Positions 1 through 9,296 of a stretch of DNA of 40,816 nucleotides are shown here, one piece after another. How positions within the stretch are numbered: position 1 is the stretch's first letter; each line of letters starts with the position of its first letter. Below the pieces are notes generated by a model that saw only the letters and a program-made list of their open reading frames with translations, was not told the origin of the DNA and ran no database searches. Both the position numbers and the translations under genes were made by a program. Origin of the DNA: Bacteriovorax stolpii. Lineage in GTDB: Bacteria; Bdellovibrionota; Bacteriovoracia; Bacteriovoracales; Bacteriovoracaceae. The stretch covers positions 1 through 40,816 of the forward strand of contig CAMASK010000021.1 of assembly GCA_945860895.1 (NCBI GenBank), read 5' to 3'.

Positions 1-233
1 GAATTCTGTGACTTAGTTAAGTTGAAAATCGCTAGCCCTAAAAAATCTCTCATAAAATGTTAAGAACCTTGTTTTATCGCTCTTAAGAAAAGTTTGATTC
101 CATTAATGAAAAAGCTATACCAACACCATTTTAAGCGAGCAGTTCCAAATGAATTGGGAAGGATCATAGTCTCAAAAGACGCGGCGCATGACAATCATTT
201 TGACAGGGATGTAATTTTTACAGAGTAAAGGGT

Positions 234-2690
234 CTATGGGTTTGATTCTTTTTTTCGATCTTTATAAGTATCACTCTTATGAAGCTGTCCCATACCAAGA
301 CCATAACTCTCCATCAATTTCAATTCTTCGATGGCCGATTTTGAAGTCATCTGAGCGTTTAAAAGCTTTAGATAGACCAGAATTTTATGGTTCAGTTCAT
401 GTGGTTTTTCATTCAAAGCTTCAAGCCTTAAAGCTTTAACTCCACGGGATTTTAATTCATCGACTAAAAATGAAGCAGACTGTGGCACGGCCTTGAAGAA
501 AGTATTTCGACATTCTTGATCGGCTTTTAGATGGTGCCAGTTGCCGTAGTGATCTTTCAATTTCACTTCATGCTTCTCGCATGGCTTGCCACAGTCCTTG
601 AAAGAATGACCTTTAGAAAGAAAAGCGGCAAATACACAATGCTCCATGTGAAATTCAGGCATATATTGATGGAGCGTTACTTCTAACTTTGAAGCATCAC
701 CATAAGTGACAAGATCAAGCAACTGCTCTTGATTTAAATCATAGGAGGAGTTCACACTTTCAAGACCTTTACTTAATAAGTAATCAGCAGTTAGGGAGTT
801 AGTAACATTGAGTGAAAAGTCACCTATTAATGGAATTTCGCATTCTTTTTTTAAAAATTCGATGGCGCCCAGATTTCTAACGAGAATTTTATCTGGATTG
901 CATCTAATGATCATTTTTAAATTATGATATTCTTTAGGCTTTAAAATCCGTGTCGTCGCAATGGCGCTAGTGATTTTAAGCTCACGCAATAATTCAACTG
1001 AAGCGGCATAGTCTTTACCAAATTCGAAATCCAGAATAACCATCTGTAGAGTATGCTCTAAGCTCGAAAAGTAACCATTGGCATAAGCCTCTACCAGACC
1101 ATCCACCTGGGCTTTACTACGCAAAAGTACATTCAGTCCGGTGCTCACATCAGGAGCACTTCTTTTAAGTGGAAGTTCGTATGGAATCAACGATTTCTTG
1201 GAAGGTTGAGTGCGGGCATCGTTCATTTTCTCAGTCAATTCGCGGCGAAGCTCCTTGAGCTCTCGATGATTCATGAAGCAGCCTTCCTGAATAAAGCATT
1301 CGAACTCAACTAGTGAATAAACGCTTCCACCCAAAGCAGAAAGTTCGCTTTTTAGATCTTCCTTTGTGATTGAGCGGTTTTTGGCAGGTGCCATGTTTGA
1401 AATGGTCTGAGCGTAGACTTCATGCCCATCGGGGTCAGTGGCTTTAACTAAAAGAGGTTCATTATAAAGACCTTGAACAATCATCTTAAGCGGGATGCGC
1501 TTTTGGAACTCACGTGACTGCCAACCTTTTTGCAATTCCTTATCCAGTCCCTCATCAGAATTAAGATAAACCTTCATGGATTTATCAATCACTAGATTTT
1601 TCTGTAAAAGCTCCACCTCATAATTCTTACCTACTTTTTGAGCAGAAAAGATTTTTGTTCCAGCTTCTTCTTTTCCAGCAAATAGAAGACCCATACCGGC
1701 CTTAAGTTCAGTCGAAGAGTCTAAAAGGAGGGTTTTCTTTTTAATTTCCTTGATGGGACCAATTTCCATCCCTCGGTGGGCACTGAATGTTGCATCCACT
1801 AAATTTTGATGATCTACACCTTTAAACCAGCCGGTAAAAAATCCTCGTGAATATGTTGAGGAAAGCTCTGAGGCCCTCTGCTCTAGTCGCAACTGCTTGC
1901 CATCAATAACTTCACGATAATTGCGGGCGGCACTGGCGACATATTCGGGAGTTTTGAGTCGACCTTCAACTTTAAAGGAATTGATGCCCAACTCTTTGAG
2001 TTCTTTAATTTCCGAAAGACCCATAAGATCTTTAGGCGAAACAAGATATTTCTTGTCTCCCATATCTTTTTTCTTCTCATCCACATATAACTCATACTCA
2101 AGACGACAACTTTGAGCACATTGCCCACGATTGGCACTTCTTCCGCCTAGAGACTCAGAAGTAAAACATTGACCAGAATAAGCTACGCAGAGTGCACCAT
2201 GGACAAAGACTTCAAGTTCTTTGTCTGTTTGTTCACGAATAAGTTGAATTTCAGATAAAGAATTTTCTCTTCCCAAAACAAACCGATCAATTCCTAAATC
2301 ATCAACCAATTTAATGGCATCAGGATTGGTAACAGTCATCTGAGTTGAGGCATGAATTCTTTGATGTGGAGCAATTTTGCGAATCAGAGAGGCCAATCCC
2401 AAGTCCTGAACAATTAGGGCATCAGGTCCCATAGGAAGAATTTTTTCTAAAAGTTCTACTACTTTGGGAAGTTCATGCTGAAAGATCACCACATTAAAAG
2501 CGAGATTTGTTCTCACCCCATACAGGTGGCATAGATCGATCATCTCTTTGAGTTCTTCCAGCGTAAAGTCGGTGGTTCTACCTCGGGCATTAAAAGAAGG
2601 AACGCCAAAATAAACGGCATCTGCGCCATGGTGAATGGCAGCAAGGCACATGGACATGTTTCCCACGGGAAGTAAAAGTTCAGATTTCAT
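234..2690 (-). CDS. U32 family peptidase-like protein with DUF3656-type C-terminus (RlhA-like)
   Basis: Encodes 818 aa. The N-terminal third is a U32 domain starting with a typical MKSELLLPVGN and the barrel segment HHGADAVYFGVPSFNAR. The family signature follows near residues 165-205, with GALCVAYSGQC, then ESLGGRSANRGQCAQSCR, whose cysteines are expected to hold an Fe-S cluster. The long C-terminal part matches the architecture of E. coli RlhA (YdcP), which hydroxylates C2501 of 23S rRNA, so an RNA-hydroxylation role is more likely than proteolysis; this is family inference. The reading frame is open to 2789, but the homologous start is the ATG at 2690; a second ATG at 2720 (MSSSLGRF) is possible and neither has a strong ribosome binding site. 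It is divergent from the nucleotidase gene. Confidence 0.88.
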   Translation of the reverse strand: MKSELLLPVGNMSMCLAAIHHGADAVYFGVPSFNARGRTTDFTLEELKEMIDLCHLYGVRTNLAFNVVIFQHELPKVVELLEKILPMGPDALIVQDLGLASLIRKIAPHQRIHASTQMTVTNPDAIKLVDDLGIDRFVLGRENSLSEIQLIREQTDKELEVFVHGALCVAYSGQCFTSESLGGRSANRGQCAQSCRLEYELYVDEKKKDMGDKKYLVSPKDLMGLSEIKELKELGINSFKVEGRLKTPEYVASAARNYREVIDGKQLRLEQRASELSSTYSRGFFTGWFKGVDHQNLVDATFSAHRGMEIGPIKEIKKKTLLLDSSTELKAGMGLLFAGKEEAGTKIFSAQKVGKNYEVELLQKNLVIDKSMKVYLNSDEGLDKELQKGWQSREFQKRIPLKMIVQGLYNEPLLVKATDPDGHEVYAQTISNMAPAKNRSITKEDLKSELSALGGSVYSLVEFECFIQEGCFMNHRELKELRRELTEKMNDARTQPSKKSLIPYELPLKRSAPDVSTGLNVLLRSKAQVDGLVEAYANGYFSSLEHTLQMVILDFEFGKDYAASVELLRELKITSAIATTRILKPKEYHNLKMIIRCNPDKILVRNLGAIEFLKKECEIPLIGDFSLNVTNSLTADYLLSKGLESVNSSYDLNQEQLLDLVTYGDASKLEVTLHQYMPEFHMEHCVFAAFLSKGHSFKDCGKPCEKHEVKLKDHYGNWHHLKADQECRNTFFKAVPQSASFLVDELKSRGVKALRLEALNEKPHELNHKILVYLKLLNAQMTSKSAIEELKLMESYGLGMGQLHKSDTYKDRKKESNP

Positions 2691-2828
2691 TTGATGGAAT
2701 CTACCTAATGAACTACTCATTGGCCATTTACGTAGTCGTTTAGTTTTAAAATGGAAAAATTTACAATATCCTGTAAATACACAAATCATCTCTGGAATTC
2801 TTTTTGATTTTCTTATAAGTAGTGGCCT

Positions 2829-4379
2829 ATGAACTTACTAAAATCCTCAATAATCCTTTTCTTGATAGGGATGGCGACTTCTGCATCTGCCAAACTGTTA
2901 CAAATCATTCACACAAATGATCTTCATTCCTATTTCGAAGGTTCCATTGATGGACGAGGTGGTTATTCAAAAATAAAAACTTTAGTTGATCAACTACGTT
3001 CCGATGCCAGTTCCAAAAACATCAAAACACTTTTTCTTGATGCCGGAGACTTTGGTGAAGGTTCTACTTATTATTTTTCAAATCGCGGTGTCGATTCTCT
3101 TCGTGCATTGGATTTATTAGGTGTTGATGTAACAGTTTTAGGCAATCATGATTTTATCCTTGGTGGGAATGAGCTTTCAAGGCAATTACAAGAAGCCCAT
3201 TTCAAGGCTAATTTTCTGTCGGCCAATATGTATGCCAAAGCAGTAATGGGACTTAATAAAAAAATTAAATCTCATGTGGATTATGATTTAGATGGAATGA
3301 AAATAAGAATTTTTGGTCTAACAACTCCTGAGATTCATTATCAATATCCCCTGCTTCCAAATGGCTTCATAGGACCTTCTCATAGAAAAGGCATTCATCT
3401 GGCCGAAAAAGCCAATAAGGATGGAGTGGATTTTCTCATCGCTCTTACTCATATTGGAATAGATAAAGATACCATACTTGCCTCTCATTCCCGGACCATT
3501 GATATGGTCATCGGAGGACACTCTCATACCCGTTTAGAACAACCTAAAATGGTAGAAAATCTAAATGGAGAACTTGTGCCGGTGTTTCAAACTGGGGCCC
3601 ATGGTCTGGCCGTAGGCTCAATGATTATTGATGTGCTTGGTGAAGGCGAATATAAGCTTGTGGATTACCGCCTTTATGACATTGATCAAAATCTAGCTGA
3701 AGATACGGATATGAAAAGCTTCGTGGAAGAAGCTTATGTCAATCGTGAGCGCTATTTTAATCGCTCTTGGACCGAGGTTATTGGTTTTTCAGAAATTCAA
3801 CTCACAGGGACTCATGAAGGGAAAGTTAAAGACCCAAAATCTTGTTGGTCAAAACATATTGCCCGGCTCATTCGCCAAACTGCTGATGCGGATGTTTCAA
3901 TTCAATTCGATATTTTTCAAGGGGAACAAATTCCTGCTGGTAAAATAATTTTCGGTCATCTGGTGGAGAATTTACCACACTTTAGAAACTGGGGAGATCA
4001 AGGCTGGAGCATTAGCCGCTCTAAGATTAGAGGTTTTATTTTAAAACAAGTGATCAAATCACTTAGTTCTAAGACTGCTGATTTTGAAGCGACTATGGAT
4101 GGTCTTCACGTTTGGGATTCTCAAATAAATAAACTTGTCCCATTTGTGACAGGGACTCATACTCTAGAGCAGGCACTTATAAATGGTAAACCAATTGAAA
4201 ATTTTAAATTATATGGCCTGGCATTACCTTCCGAAATTCCCTACGCTTTTGGAAAAATATCTAAAGCGATAACTAATAATATTTTACTACACTCAGAGAT
4301 TGTTCCGAACTCACATTTTTGGCCCTTGATTGAAGAGTACCTTGCCAAAAACTCACCACTCAAATGTTTAGAAAATTAA
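2829..4379 (+). CDS. Secreted 5'-nucleotidase/metallophosphoesterase (UshA-like)
   Basis: A 516-aa exported hydrolase with a signal peptide (residues 1-21, ending ATSASA). The calcineurin-like metallophosphoesterase motifs appear in order: HTNDLH (D31, H33), LDAGD (D74), LGNHDF near residue 105, ALTHIG near 207 and GGHSHT near 231. The remainder, from about residue 330, sits where 5'-nucleotidase family proteins carry their substrate-binding C-terminal domain, but it is divergent. Expected role: periplasmic or extracellular dephosphorylation of nucleotides or UDP-sugars, releasing nucleosides for uptake. It is monocistronic: its stop overlaps the convergent CoA-binding protein gene by 4 bp. 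The substrate cannot be fixed from sequence. Confidence 0.88.
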   Translation: MNLLKSSIILFLIGMATSASAKLLQIIHTNDLHSYFEGSIDGRGGYSKIKTLVDQLRSDASSKNIKTLFLDAGDFGEGSTYYFSNRGVDSLRALDLLGVDVTVLGNHDFILGGNELSRQLQEAHFKANFLSANMYAKAVMGLNKKIKSHVDYDLDGMKIRIFGLTTPEIHYQYPLLPNGFIGPSHRKGIHLAEKANKDGVDFLIALTHIGIDKDTILASHSRTIDMVIGGHSHTRLEQPKMVENLNGELVPVFQTGAHGLAVGSMIIDVLGEGEYKLVDYRLYDIDQNLAEDTDMKSFVEEAYVNRERYFNRSWTEVIGFSEIQLTGTHEGKVKDPKSCWSKHIARLIRQTADADVSIQFDIFQGEQIPAGKIIFGHLVENLPHFRNWGDQGWSISRSKIRGFILKQVIKSLSSKTADFEATMDGLHVWDSQINKLVPFVTGTHTLEQALINGKPIENFKLYGLALPSEIPYAFGKISKAITNNILLHSEIVPNSHFWPLIEEYLAKNSPLKCLEN

Positions 4380-4747
4380 AAATCATTATTTCTTAACATC
4401 ACCAGTGTGCAATCTTCCCGCACTTCAATGCCATTTTTTCTTAGGGCATCTTCAAGGTCCGGGCTTTCTGTTCCCGGATTAAAAATAACTCTCTTTGGTT
4501 TCAGAGCAATCAAATCCAGTTGATATTTAATTGAAAGTGCCGGATTCACGTACAAAGTCACGGTATCAACCTTGGCCCCAGAGGCAATTAAGTCCTTTAA
4601 TCCGGGAACTACTTTATATCCAAGAATTTCGGTTTCACGGGGATGGACCGGAATGGGTTGGTGGCCACTATCCTTTAAGAGCTGCATCGCCTTATAAGAA
4701 TAACGAGTTGGATCACTTGATGCCCCAATTACTGCTACAACTTCCAT
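4376..4747 (-). CDS. CoA-binding protein (YccU-type Rossmann fold)
   Basis: A 123-aa single-domain protein. VAVIGASSDPTRYSYKAMQLLKDSG at the N-terminus is the glycine-containing nucleotide/CoA-binding loop, followed by PVHPRETEILGYKVVPGL and, near residue 90, FNPGTESPDLEDALRKNGI, a pattern typical of the CoA_binding_2 family. Length is normal for the family. A strong ribosome binding site (AAGGAG) lies before the ATG. It is divergent from the FAD oxidoreductase gene with about 50 bp between them. The family binds CoA or acyl-CoA, but the cellular role is not established. Confidence 0.88.
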   Translation of the reverse strand: MEVVAVIGASSDPTRYSYKAMQLLKDSGHQPIPVHPRETEILGYKVVPGLKDLIASGAKVDTVTLYVNPALSIKYQLDLIALKPKRVIFNPGTESPDLEDALRKNGIEVREDCTLVMLRNNDF

Positions 4748-4797
4748 GGCCTCTCCTTGAAAAAAAAGCTAAAATATGGCTAAAAAGTGGGTCATAT

Positions 4798-6132
4798 ATG
4801 GCGTTTACTACTAAGACATTTTACTCTCTGGAGGACCTCACCAGTCATCTCAGGTTGCATCAACCAAGCTTTTATTATTCTTCTCAGACTTCTACGGTCA
4901 TTCCCTACGATAAATTAAATAGCTTATTGCCCTGGCCACTAGATCAGGATTATTTTCTATGTGACTTAAGTAAATTGCCCAATCATATGGAAGTTAAGGA
5001 AAATGGTAATTTGCTTCTTCGGGGAGCTGTTTCATGGGAAGAGGCAAAGAAATTTTTGCGCTCTAAAGGTCGAACACTCAAAACTTCTCCAACTGAGCAA
5101 CTTGCCCTTATTACTGCCGGGATTGCGACTTCTTGTACCGGTGAGCGATGTTTTGGGTTCGGGACTATGCGATCACAAGTGGTGAGTTTAAAATATTTAA
5201 ACTTTAACGGTGAAGAAAACGAACTCAAAAGAGAAGATGACTTCAAGACGACTTCTCCTTTTTTGGCGCCTTATCAAAATGATTTTAAAACGTATAAAAC
5301 TTTTAAAAATGCTCCCTACCCTCGTTTTGAAAAAGCCACTGATCTCATGATTGGCACTGAAGGACAGATGGGGATTGTCTCGGAAGTTGAAATTGAAACG
5401 GTTGAAAATTATCCAGTGACTTATGTTTTTATGCTACTTCCACGCTGGGAAGAAACTCTTGAGGCTCATATGGAAATCTATCACGCCGTCCAGAGTCACC
5501 GCGATGTTATTATGTCTTGTGAGCTCCTTGATTCAAATTGCATGAACTATTTGAAACCGGATGAGAAACTGGGAGATAATCAGGACGTGATTTTTCTTGA
5601 AGTGAAATCTGATCGCTTTGAAGATATTTATGGTGATGTCCTTTGTAATTTAAAACATGTAAGTCCTGAAGCTGTGTTTGAAATTGCTGAAAATAAATTT
5701 CACCATGTACGTGCCGGAGTTCCACGTGCCATTTTTGAAGAGAATTCAAAAATGGGTGTGGTTAAAGTGGGAACCGATTGTCAGGTGGTAGCGGAAAAAT
5801 TCCCTGAGCTTTTAAAATTCTATCGAGAAGCTTCAAAAATTGGCGTGCGCTATTGTTTGTTCGGCCACTTTGGAGATGCTCACCTTCACTATAATTACAT
5901 GCCTACTAAGGATGAGACGGCCAAATGCCTGGATATGATTCAGGCTCTCTATAATAAAGTTTATGAATGGAAAGGCTCGCCTTTTGCTGAACATGGAATT
6001 GGTCTGATTAAGCAGAAATATATCAAAAAATTTCATGGTCCAAATCAATTGGGACTCTTTCATGATTTGAAAAAAGAGCACGATCCTTATAATCAATTTT
6101 TTCCACAAGGATTTATGGGGCAGATTATTTAA
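4798..6132 (+). CDS. FAD-binding oxidoreductase (GlcD/lactate dehydrogenase-like)
   Basis: The frame is open from 4531, but the first 89 codons lie antisense to the CoA-binding gene and have no homology-like content, so the ATG at 4798 (MAFTTKTFYS) is the better start, giving 444 aa. The N-terminal half has a PCMH-type FAD-binding pattern: LLLRGAVSWEEAKKFLRSKG, then ALITAGIATSCTGERCFGFGTM, and DLMIGTEGQMGIVSEVEIET near residue 190, which is the usual FAD-contact motif. The C-terminal half ends with FGHFGDAHLHYNYMP and FAEHGIGLIKQKY, the hallmark of FAD_oxidase_C in glycolate oxidase GlcD and D-lactate dehydrogenases. Probable role: flavin-dependent oxidation of a 2-hydroxyacid; the substrate is unknown. 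The 3' end overlaps the convergent methyltransferase by 8 bp. Confidence 0.87.
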   Translation: MAFTTKTFYSLEDLTSHLRLHQPSFYYSSQTSTVIPYDKLNSLLPWPLDQDYFLCDLSKLPNHMEVKENGNLLLRGAVSWEEAKKFLRSKGRTLKTSPTEQLALITAGIATSCTGERCFGFGTMRSQVVSLKYLNFNGEENELKREDDFKTTSPFLAPYQNDFKTYKTFKNAPYPRFEKATDLMIGTEGQMGIVSEVEIETVENYPVTYVFMLLPRWEETLEAHMEIYHAVQSHRDVIMSCELLDSNCMNYLKPDEKLGDNQDVIFLEVKSDRFEDIYGDVLCNLKHVSPEAVFEIAENKFHHVRAGVPRAIFEENSKMGVVKVGTDCQVVAEKFPELLKFYREASKIGVRYCLFGHFGDAHLHYNYMPTKDETAKCLDMIQALYNKVYEWKGSPFAEHGIGLIKQKYIKKFHGPNQLGLFHDLKKEHDPYNQFFPQGFMGQII

Positions 6133-7033
6133 GAGCGATGAGACAGATTTCCTGTCGATAAGAAGGAAGATACTTTAGCTCAACTTGCGTGAAACCTTTC
6201 TGCTTATAAGATTCAACAATGGGTTTAAGCATTCTTAAATAACGATCTTGGTGCAGCTTCAATGTTAATACCACTCCACGAGGTTCAAGAAAGCTTAGAA
6301 AACGATCTACTTCCTGAATGACAACACTTGGAGGAAGATTCACATCACTGATAATCCAATCAATATCTTCTGCGAAATTTCCAACATTCAATGTTTCGAA
6401 GGGTTTTTTGATATGTTTAAAATTAAAATGACTTAAAACACCTTTATCCATCTCTGCAGGATCCACACCAAAAACCTTTAGATCTTGATCGAGTAAAAAC
6501 ATACTCGCTCCACCAGGTGCAGAACCAAGTTCTAAAACTTTTTCGTTCGCTTCCATAGGTAAATCAAATGATTCAAAAGCTTCAGCGATTTTATAGTAGG
6601 CACGGGAGGGAACTTCTTTTTTTTCAATGGAAGAAACTTCACCTGGGGTCTGGAAATGAGTTTTCTTCTGTATATACTCACCCAACCAATATTCATTTTC
6701 ACCCACCATCATGATCAGTGTGACTTTCTCGCCAATTTTGAAAAGGCTTTTATCACTTAAAAAGACGAGTTCTGGAGGTGGATTAAAGCTCTCCAGACGC
6801 TTCCATAACCAGGCCTTAGGAAGTGAATTGAGCTCCTCCACCGTTTTCTTACCTAGGCAAGTGCCTGACAATCGGCACATCCAGGGAGCAAAAGTTCCTC
6901 CATCTGGACCTTTAAATGTCAGAAAACCCGGTCTAGAATAGCTCAACTTGAAATTTGGATATCCAATTGATAATTCTTTTTTAAGCAGGGGCTCGGATTC
7001 CGGGTTCGTAAGTGTGAAAAAAAATTGAGACAT
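6125..7033 (-). CDS. FtsJ/RlmM-like SAM-dependent rRNA 2'-O-methyltransferase
   Basis: A 302-aa protein. The first 130 residues open with FFFTLTNPESEPLLKKEL and resemble the RNA-binding N-terminus of RlmM-type enzymes. The catalytic half begins at SRAYYKIAEAFE and has the SAM-binding loop VLELGSAPGGAS near residue 170. The 2'-O-methyltransferase tetrad K-D-K-E is visible: K of YYKIAEA, D of WIISDVN, K of VVLTLKL and E of SYRQEICL. RlmM of E. coli modifies C2498 of 23S rRNA and is longer (366 aa), so orthology is likely but not certain. The start lies only 5 bp from the start of the divergent YkgJ-type gene. Confidence 0.85.
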   Translation of the reverse strand: MSQFFFTLTNPESEPLLKKELSIGYPNFKLSYSRPGFLTFKGPDGGTFAPWMCRLSGTCLGKKTVEELNSLPKAWLWKRLESFNPPPELVFLSDKSLFKIGEKVTLIMMVGENEYWLGEYIQKKTHFQTPGEVSSIEKKEVPSRAYYKIAEAFESFDLPMEANEKVLELGSAPGGASMFLLDQDLKVFGVDPAEMDKGVLSHFNFKHIKKPFETLNVGNFAEDIDWIISDVNLPPSVVIQEVDRFLSFLEPRGVVLTLKLHQDRYLRMLKPIVESYKQKGFTQVELKYLPSYRQEICLIALK

Positions 7034-7038
7034 CCTTT

Positions 7039-7620
7039 ATGAATATCAGAGAATTCTCCCAAGATCTTCTAAAAATTTACGATGAAATGTGGAAGAGCTT
7101 TTCCGATTATCAAAAAGCCTCAGGCTTGCATTGTCTGGAGGGTTGTGGAAAGTGTTGCAATAATCCTGAAGTAGAAGCCTCTGTCTTTGAAATGATTCCT
7201 CTGGCACTTAGAATGTATGATGAAAATCGCTTAGAGGAATGGCTTGAAAAGCTCGATGATCCCCAACAAAAGCATTGCCTGATGTATGAACCCCAATCAT
7301 CAGATGGTTCCCTGGGTATGTGTGGGGTTTATCGCGAGCGCCCTTCCCTTTGCCGGATGTTTGGAGTTTCTGGTTTTTATAATAAACGCCAAGGGGTAAC
7401 CCTTTCAGTTTGTAAGTTAATTCGGGAAAAGTACCCAGAACTCACCATCACACGGGAAAGTGAAGTATCAGAGGAAAAAACTCCTATGCTTGTGAATTGG
7501 TCTTACCGCATGGCCAGCTTGGATCCGGCACTGATTCAGGATCTACTCCCCATTAATCAAGCCTTTAAAAAGGCCCTGGAAAAAGTCGCTCTTTACGCTC
7601 TCTATCAAGACCAGCATTAG
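7039..7620 (+). CDS. YkgJ-family cysteine cluster protein
   Basis: Encodes 193 aa. The N-terminal CLEGCGKCCNNPEVEASVFEM is the CxxCxxCC-type cluster of the YkgJ/CxxCxxCC (zinc- or iron-chelating) family, and further conserved cysteines occur in HCLMYEP, GMCGVYRERPSLCRMFG and VCKL, as in other family members. Such proteins are thought to bind an Fe-S cluster or Zn; the biochemical role is unknown. The spacing to the divergent methyltransferase (5 bp) leaves no room for a separate promoter, so transcription signals must lie inside the neighbour's coding sequence. It is followed after 14 bp by an exported protein gene, probably in the same transcript. Confidence 0.85.
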   Translation: MNIREFSQDLLKIYDEMWKSFSDYQKASGLHCLEGCGKCCNNPEVEASVFEMIPLALRMYDENRLEEWLEKLDDPQQKHCLMYEPQSSDGSLGMCGVYRERPSLCRMFGVSGFYNKRQGVTLSVCKLIREKYPELTITRESEVSEEKTPMLVNWSYRMASLDPALIQDLLPINQAFKKALEKVALYALYQDQH

Positions 7621-7634
7621 CTTAAGATGGGGGA

Positions 7635-8396
7635 ATGATTTATTTTCTTCTTATTTTATCTAGTCTTTCACTATGGGCGAAAGCTCCATCCAATTTTGAT
7701 CTAAGTCTGGGTTTACAAGGACGAACTCTTCCTTCCTTCGGGGCCGAGATTTATGCTGAAAGTGGATACAATTTTGTTTTCTGGGGACAGAAAAAAGCGC
7801 CTAAAGATATTCTCTATGGGCTAATTCGTCCCTCAATAGGAGGAAGCACTTCAGCGGTGGTGAATTCAGTCAAAGCTGAGATTGAAGTTTTTCCCATTTC
7901 ATTTTTAGGCTTTGCGGCCGGACGCCAATTTTTAAATTCCAATTTTGAGTTTCCCTTTTTTGATTGTGAAAAAGTTCGCTGTCGTGGGGAATATGTCAGA
8001 AATTTTGTTGAATCCAAAATGGTCATGGGGTTCAAGGGGTGGGTAGCAATGGCCAATTATAAAGTTGATACTCTTCGCTCACCAGACCACACAAGGGACA
8101 TGGCAGATTGGAGAAACGTCATTGTTGGTGAACCAGGCGAAGAAGTTCAAATTGAAAAAAAATTATTAGTCGGGAAACTATTCTCCAATAAAATGGTGGG
8201 CATCTTGATTGAGAACGTAATGTTTGTCGATTCTCGGGAACGAAAAGAAAGTTTTGCTGCGATTTACCAAGAGCGTTATAATGAAACAAACTATATGTTT
8301 GGAGTTGGTGGTTTTCATACTGATCAACAGCCCATGGGACTTCAAGTCTATTTCAGAATTCACCACATCGCATTACCTTCGCTTAAGCTTTTCTAA
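7635..8396 (+). CDS. Exported protein, probable small outer-membrane beta-barrel
   Basis: A 253-aa protein of no recognised family. Residues 1-16 (MIYFLLILSSLSLWAKA) form a signal peptide. The rest alternates polar and hydrophobic residues with many aromatic and glycine positions (SGYNFVFWGQ, GFAAGRQF, MVMGFKGWVAMANYKV, NYMFGVGGFHTD, GLQVYFRIHHI), the pattern expected of transmembrane beta strands in a small outer-membrane barrel. A cysteine pair in FDCEKVRCRGEY may form a disulphide loop. A purine-rich TGGGGGA ribosome binding site lies just before the ATG. It is probably co-transcribed with the YkgJ-type gene. Function unknown. Confidence 0.72.
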   Translation: MIYFLLILSSLSLWAKAPSNFDLSLGLQGRTLPSFGAEIYAESGYNFVFWGQKKAPKDILYGLIRPSIGGSTSAVVNSVKAEIEVFPISFLGFAAGRQFLNSNFEFPFFDCEKVRCRGEYVRNFVESKMVMGFKGWVAMANYKVDTLRSPDHTRDMADWRNVIVGEPGEEVQIEKKLLVGKLFSNKMVGILIENVMFVDSRERKESFAAIYQERYNETNYMFGVGGFHTDQQPMGLQVYFRIHHIALPSLKLF

Positions 8397-8471
8397 ATGT
8401 ATTAGTTATTTTAATGTGACAATTAAGTTTGGCTATCGTAACGTCCCTGTAAATTTTTCAAAAGGGATCGA

Positions 8472-9296
8472 ATGCGTAGCTCAGTTTTTCTGTGTTTTAT
8501 TCTCCTCTCCTTGTCGGTATTTGCTCAAACTGACCGCAAATTGGCCAATGCTCAAATGGCCTACTACGGCGAAGAGTTTTATAAAGGTAAAGTGACTAAA
8601 GACTTTCTTTATAAAATCCTCAATGAAAATCATGGCATCACTTCAAATAAACACGACACAATCAGCTCTACATGTGAAGGAAATTGTTACCGACATGGAT
8701 CTGTGGGCTATGAAGGTGCTCGCAAAATCATGTTTGGAGAACTTTTCAAGAAAACAGATGATCAGGGAACTTTTGTAAAAGATGTTTATTGTGGAAAGAA
8801 ATTCTACTTCAGAGAAGTTTCTGATGTTTCAAACATGGGTAACCAGATAAATATAGAACATACTTGGCCTCAGAGTAAGTTCAACGGCAACTACGATAAG
8901 AATCTTCAAAAATCAGATATGCATCACTTATATCCAACAGATTCAAGTGCAAATAACCGTCGCGCGAATCATGAGTTCGGGGATGCTAATGATTATCATG
9001 ATGAATTAAATGTGCAGAACTGTTCAATTTCAAAATTAGCTGCCATCAGTGATCACTTCATTTTCACGCCTCCTATCGAACACCGTGGAAATGTTGCACG
9101 CTCACTCTTTTATTTTGCCGTTCGCTACAACCTTTTCATTAATAAGCCAGAAGAAATGATCCTGCGCCAGTGGCACAAATCAGATCCAATTGATGAGGCA
9201 GAAAAAGTACGCCACGAATTAATTGCAAAATATCAGAAGGTGCGTAATCCTTTTATAGACTTTTCTGAACTAGTCGAAAAGGTAGCTGACTTCTAA
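8472..9296 (+). CDS. endA: Secreted endonuclease I family DNase
   Basis: A 274-aa protein with a signal peptide (residues 1-18, MRSSVFLCFILLSLSVFA). The endonuclease I signature is clear: NIEHTWPQSKF supplies the catalytic His, and SDMHHLYPTDSSANNRRANHEFG the metal-coordinating residues, as in E. coli EndA and Vibrio Vvn. Cysteines in STCEGNCYRHG and KDVYCGKKF and QNCSISKL could make disulphides, which fits a periplasmic or extracellular enzyme. Expected function: non-specific cleavage of DNA; in a bacterial predator it would serve to digest prey DNA, but that role is inference. Its stop codon shares one base with the start of the ceramidase-like gene, so the two are translationally coupled. 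Confidence 0.9.
   Translation: MRSSVFLCFILLSLSVFAQTDRKLANAQMAYYGEEFYKGKVTKDFLYKILNENHGITSNKHDTISSTCEGNCYRHGSVGYEGARKIMFGELFKKTDDQGTFVKDVYCGKKFYFREVSDVSNMGNQINIEHTWPQSKFNGNYDKNLQKSDMHHLYPTDSSANNRRANHEFGDANDYHDELNVQNCSISKLAAISDHFIFTPPIEHRGNVARSLFYFAVRYNLFINKPEEMILRQWHKSDPIDEAEKVRHELIAKYQKVRNPFIDFSELVEKVADF

Noticed and set aside
106..228. 40-codon plus-strand ORF beginning MKKLYQHHFKRAVPNEL
   Set aside because: Weak ribosome binding site, no recognisable family and too short to separate from chance; the 1-233 stretch otherwise shows nothing convincing.
4531..4797. Longer N-terminus for the FAD oxidoreductase
   Set aside because: The extra 89 codons are antisense to a conserved CoA-binding gene and have no family-like sequence.
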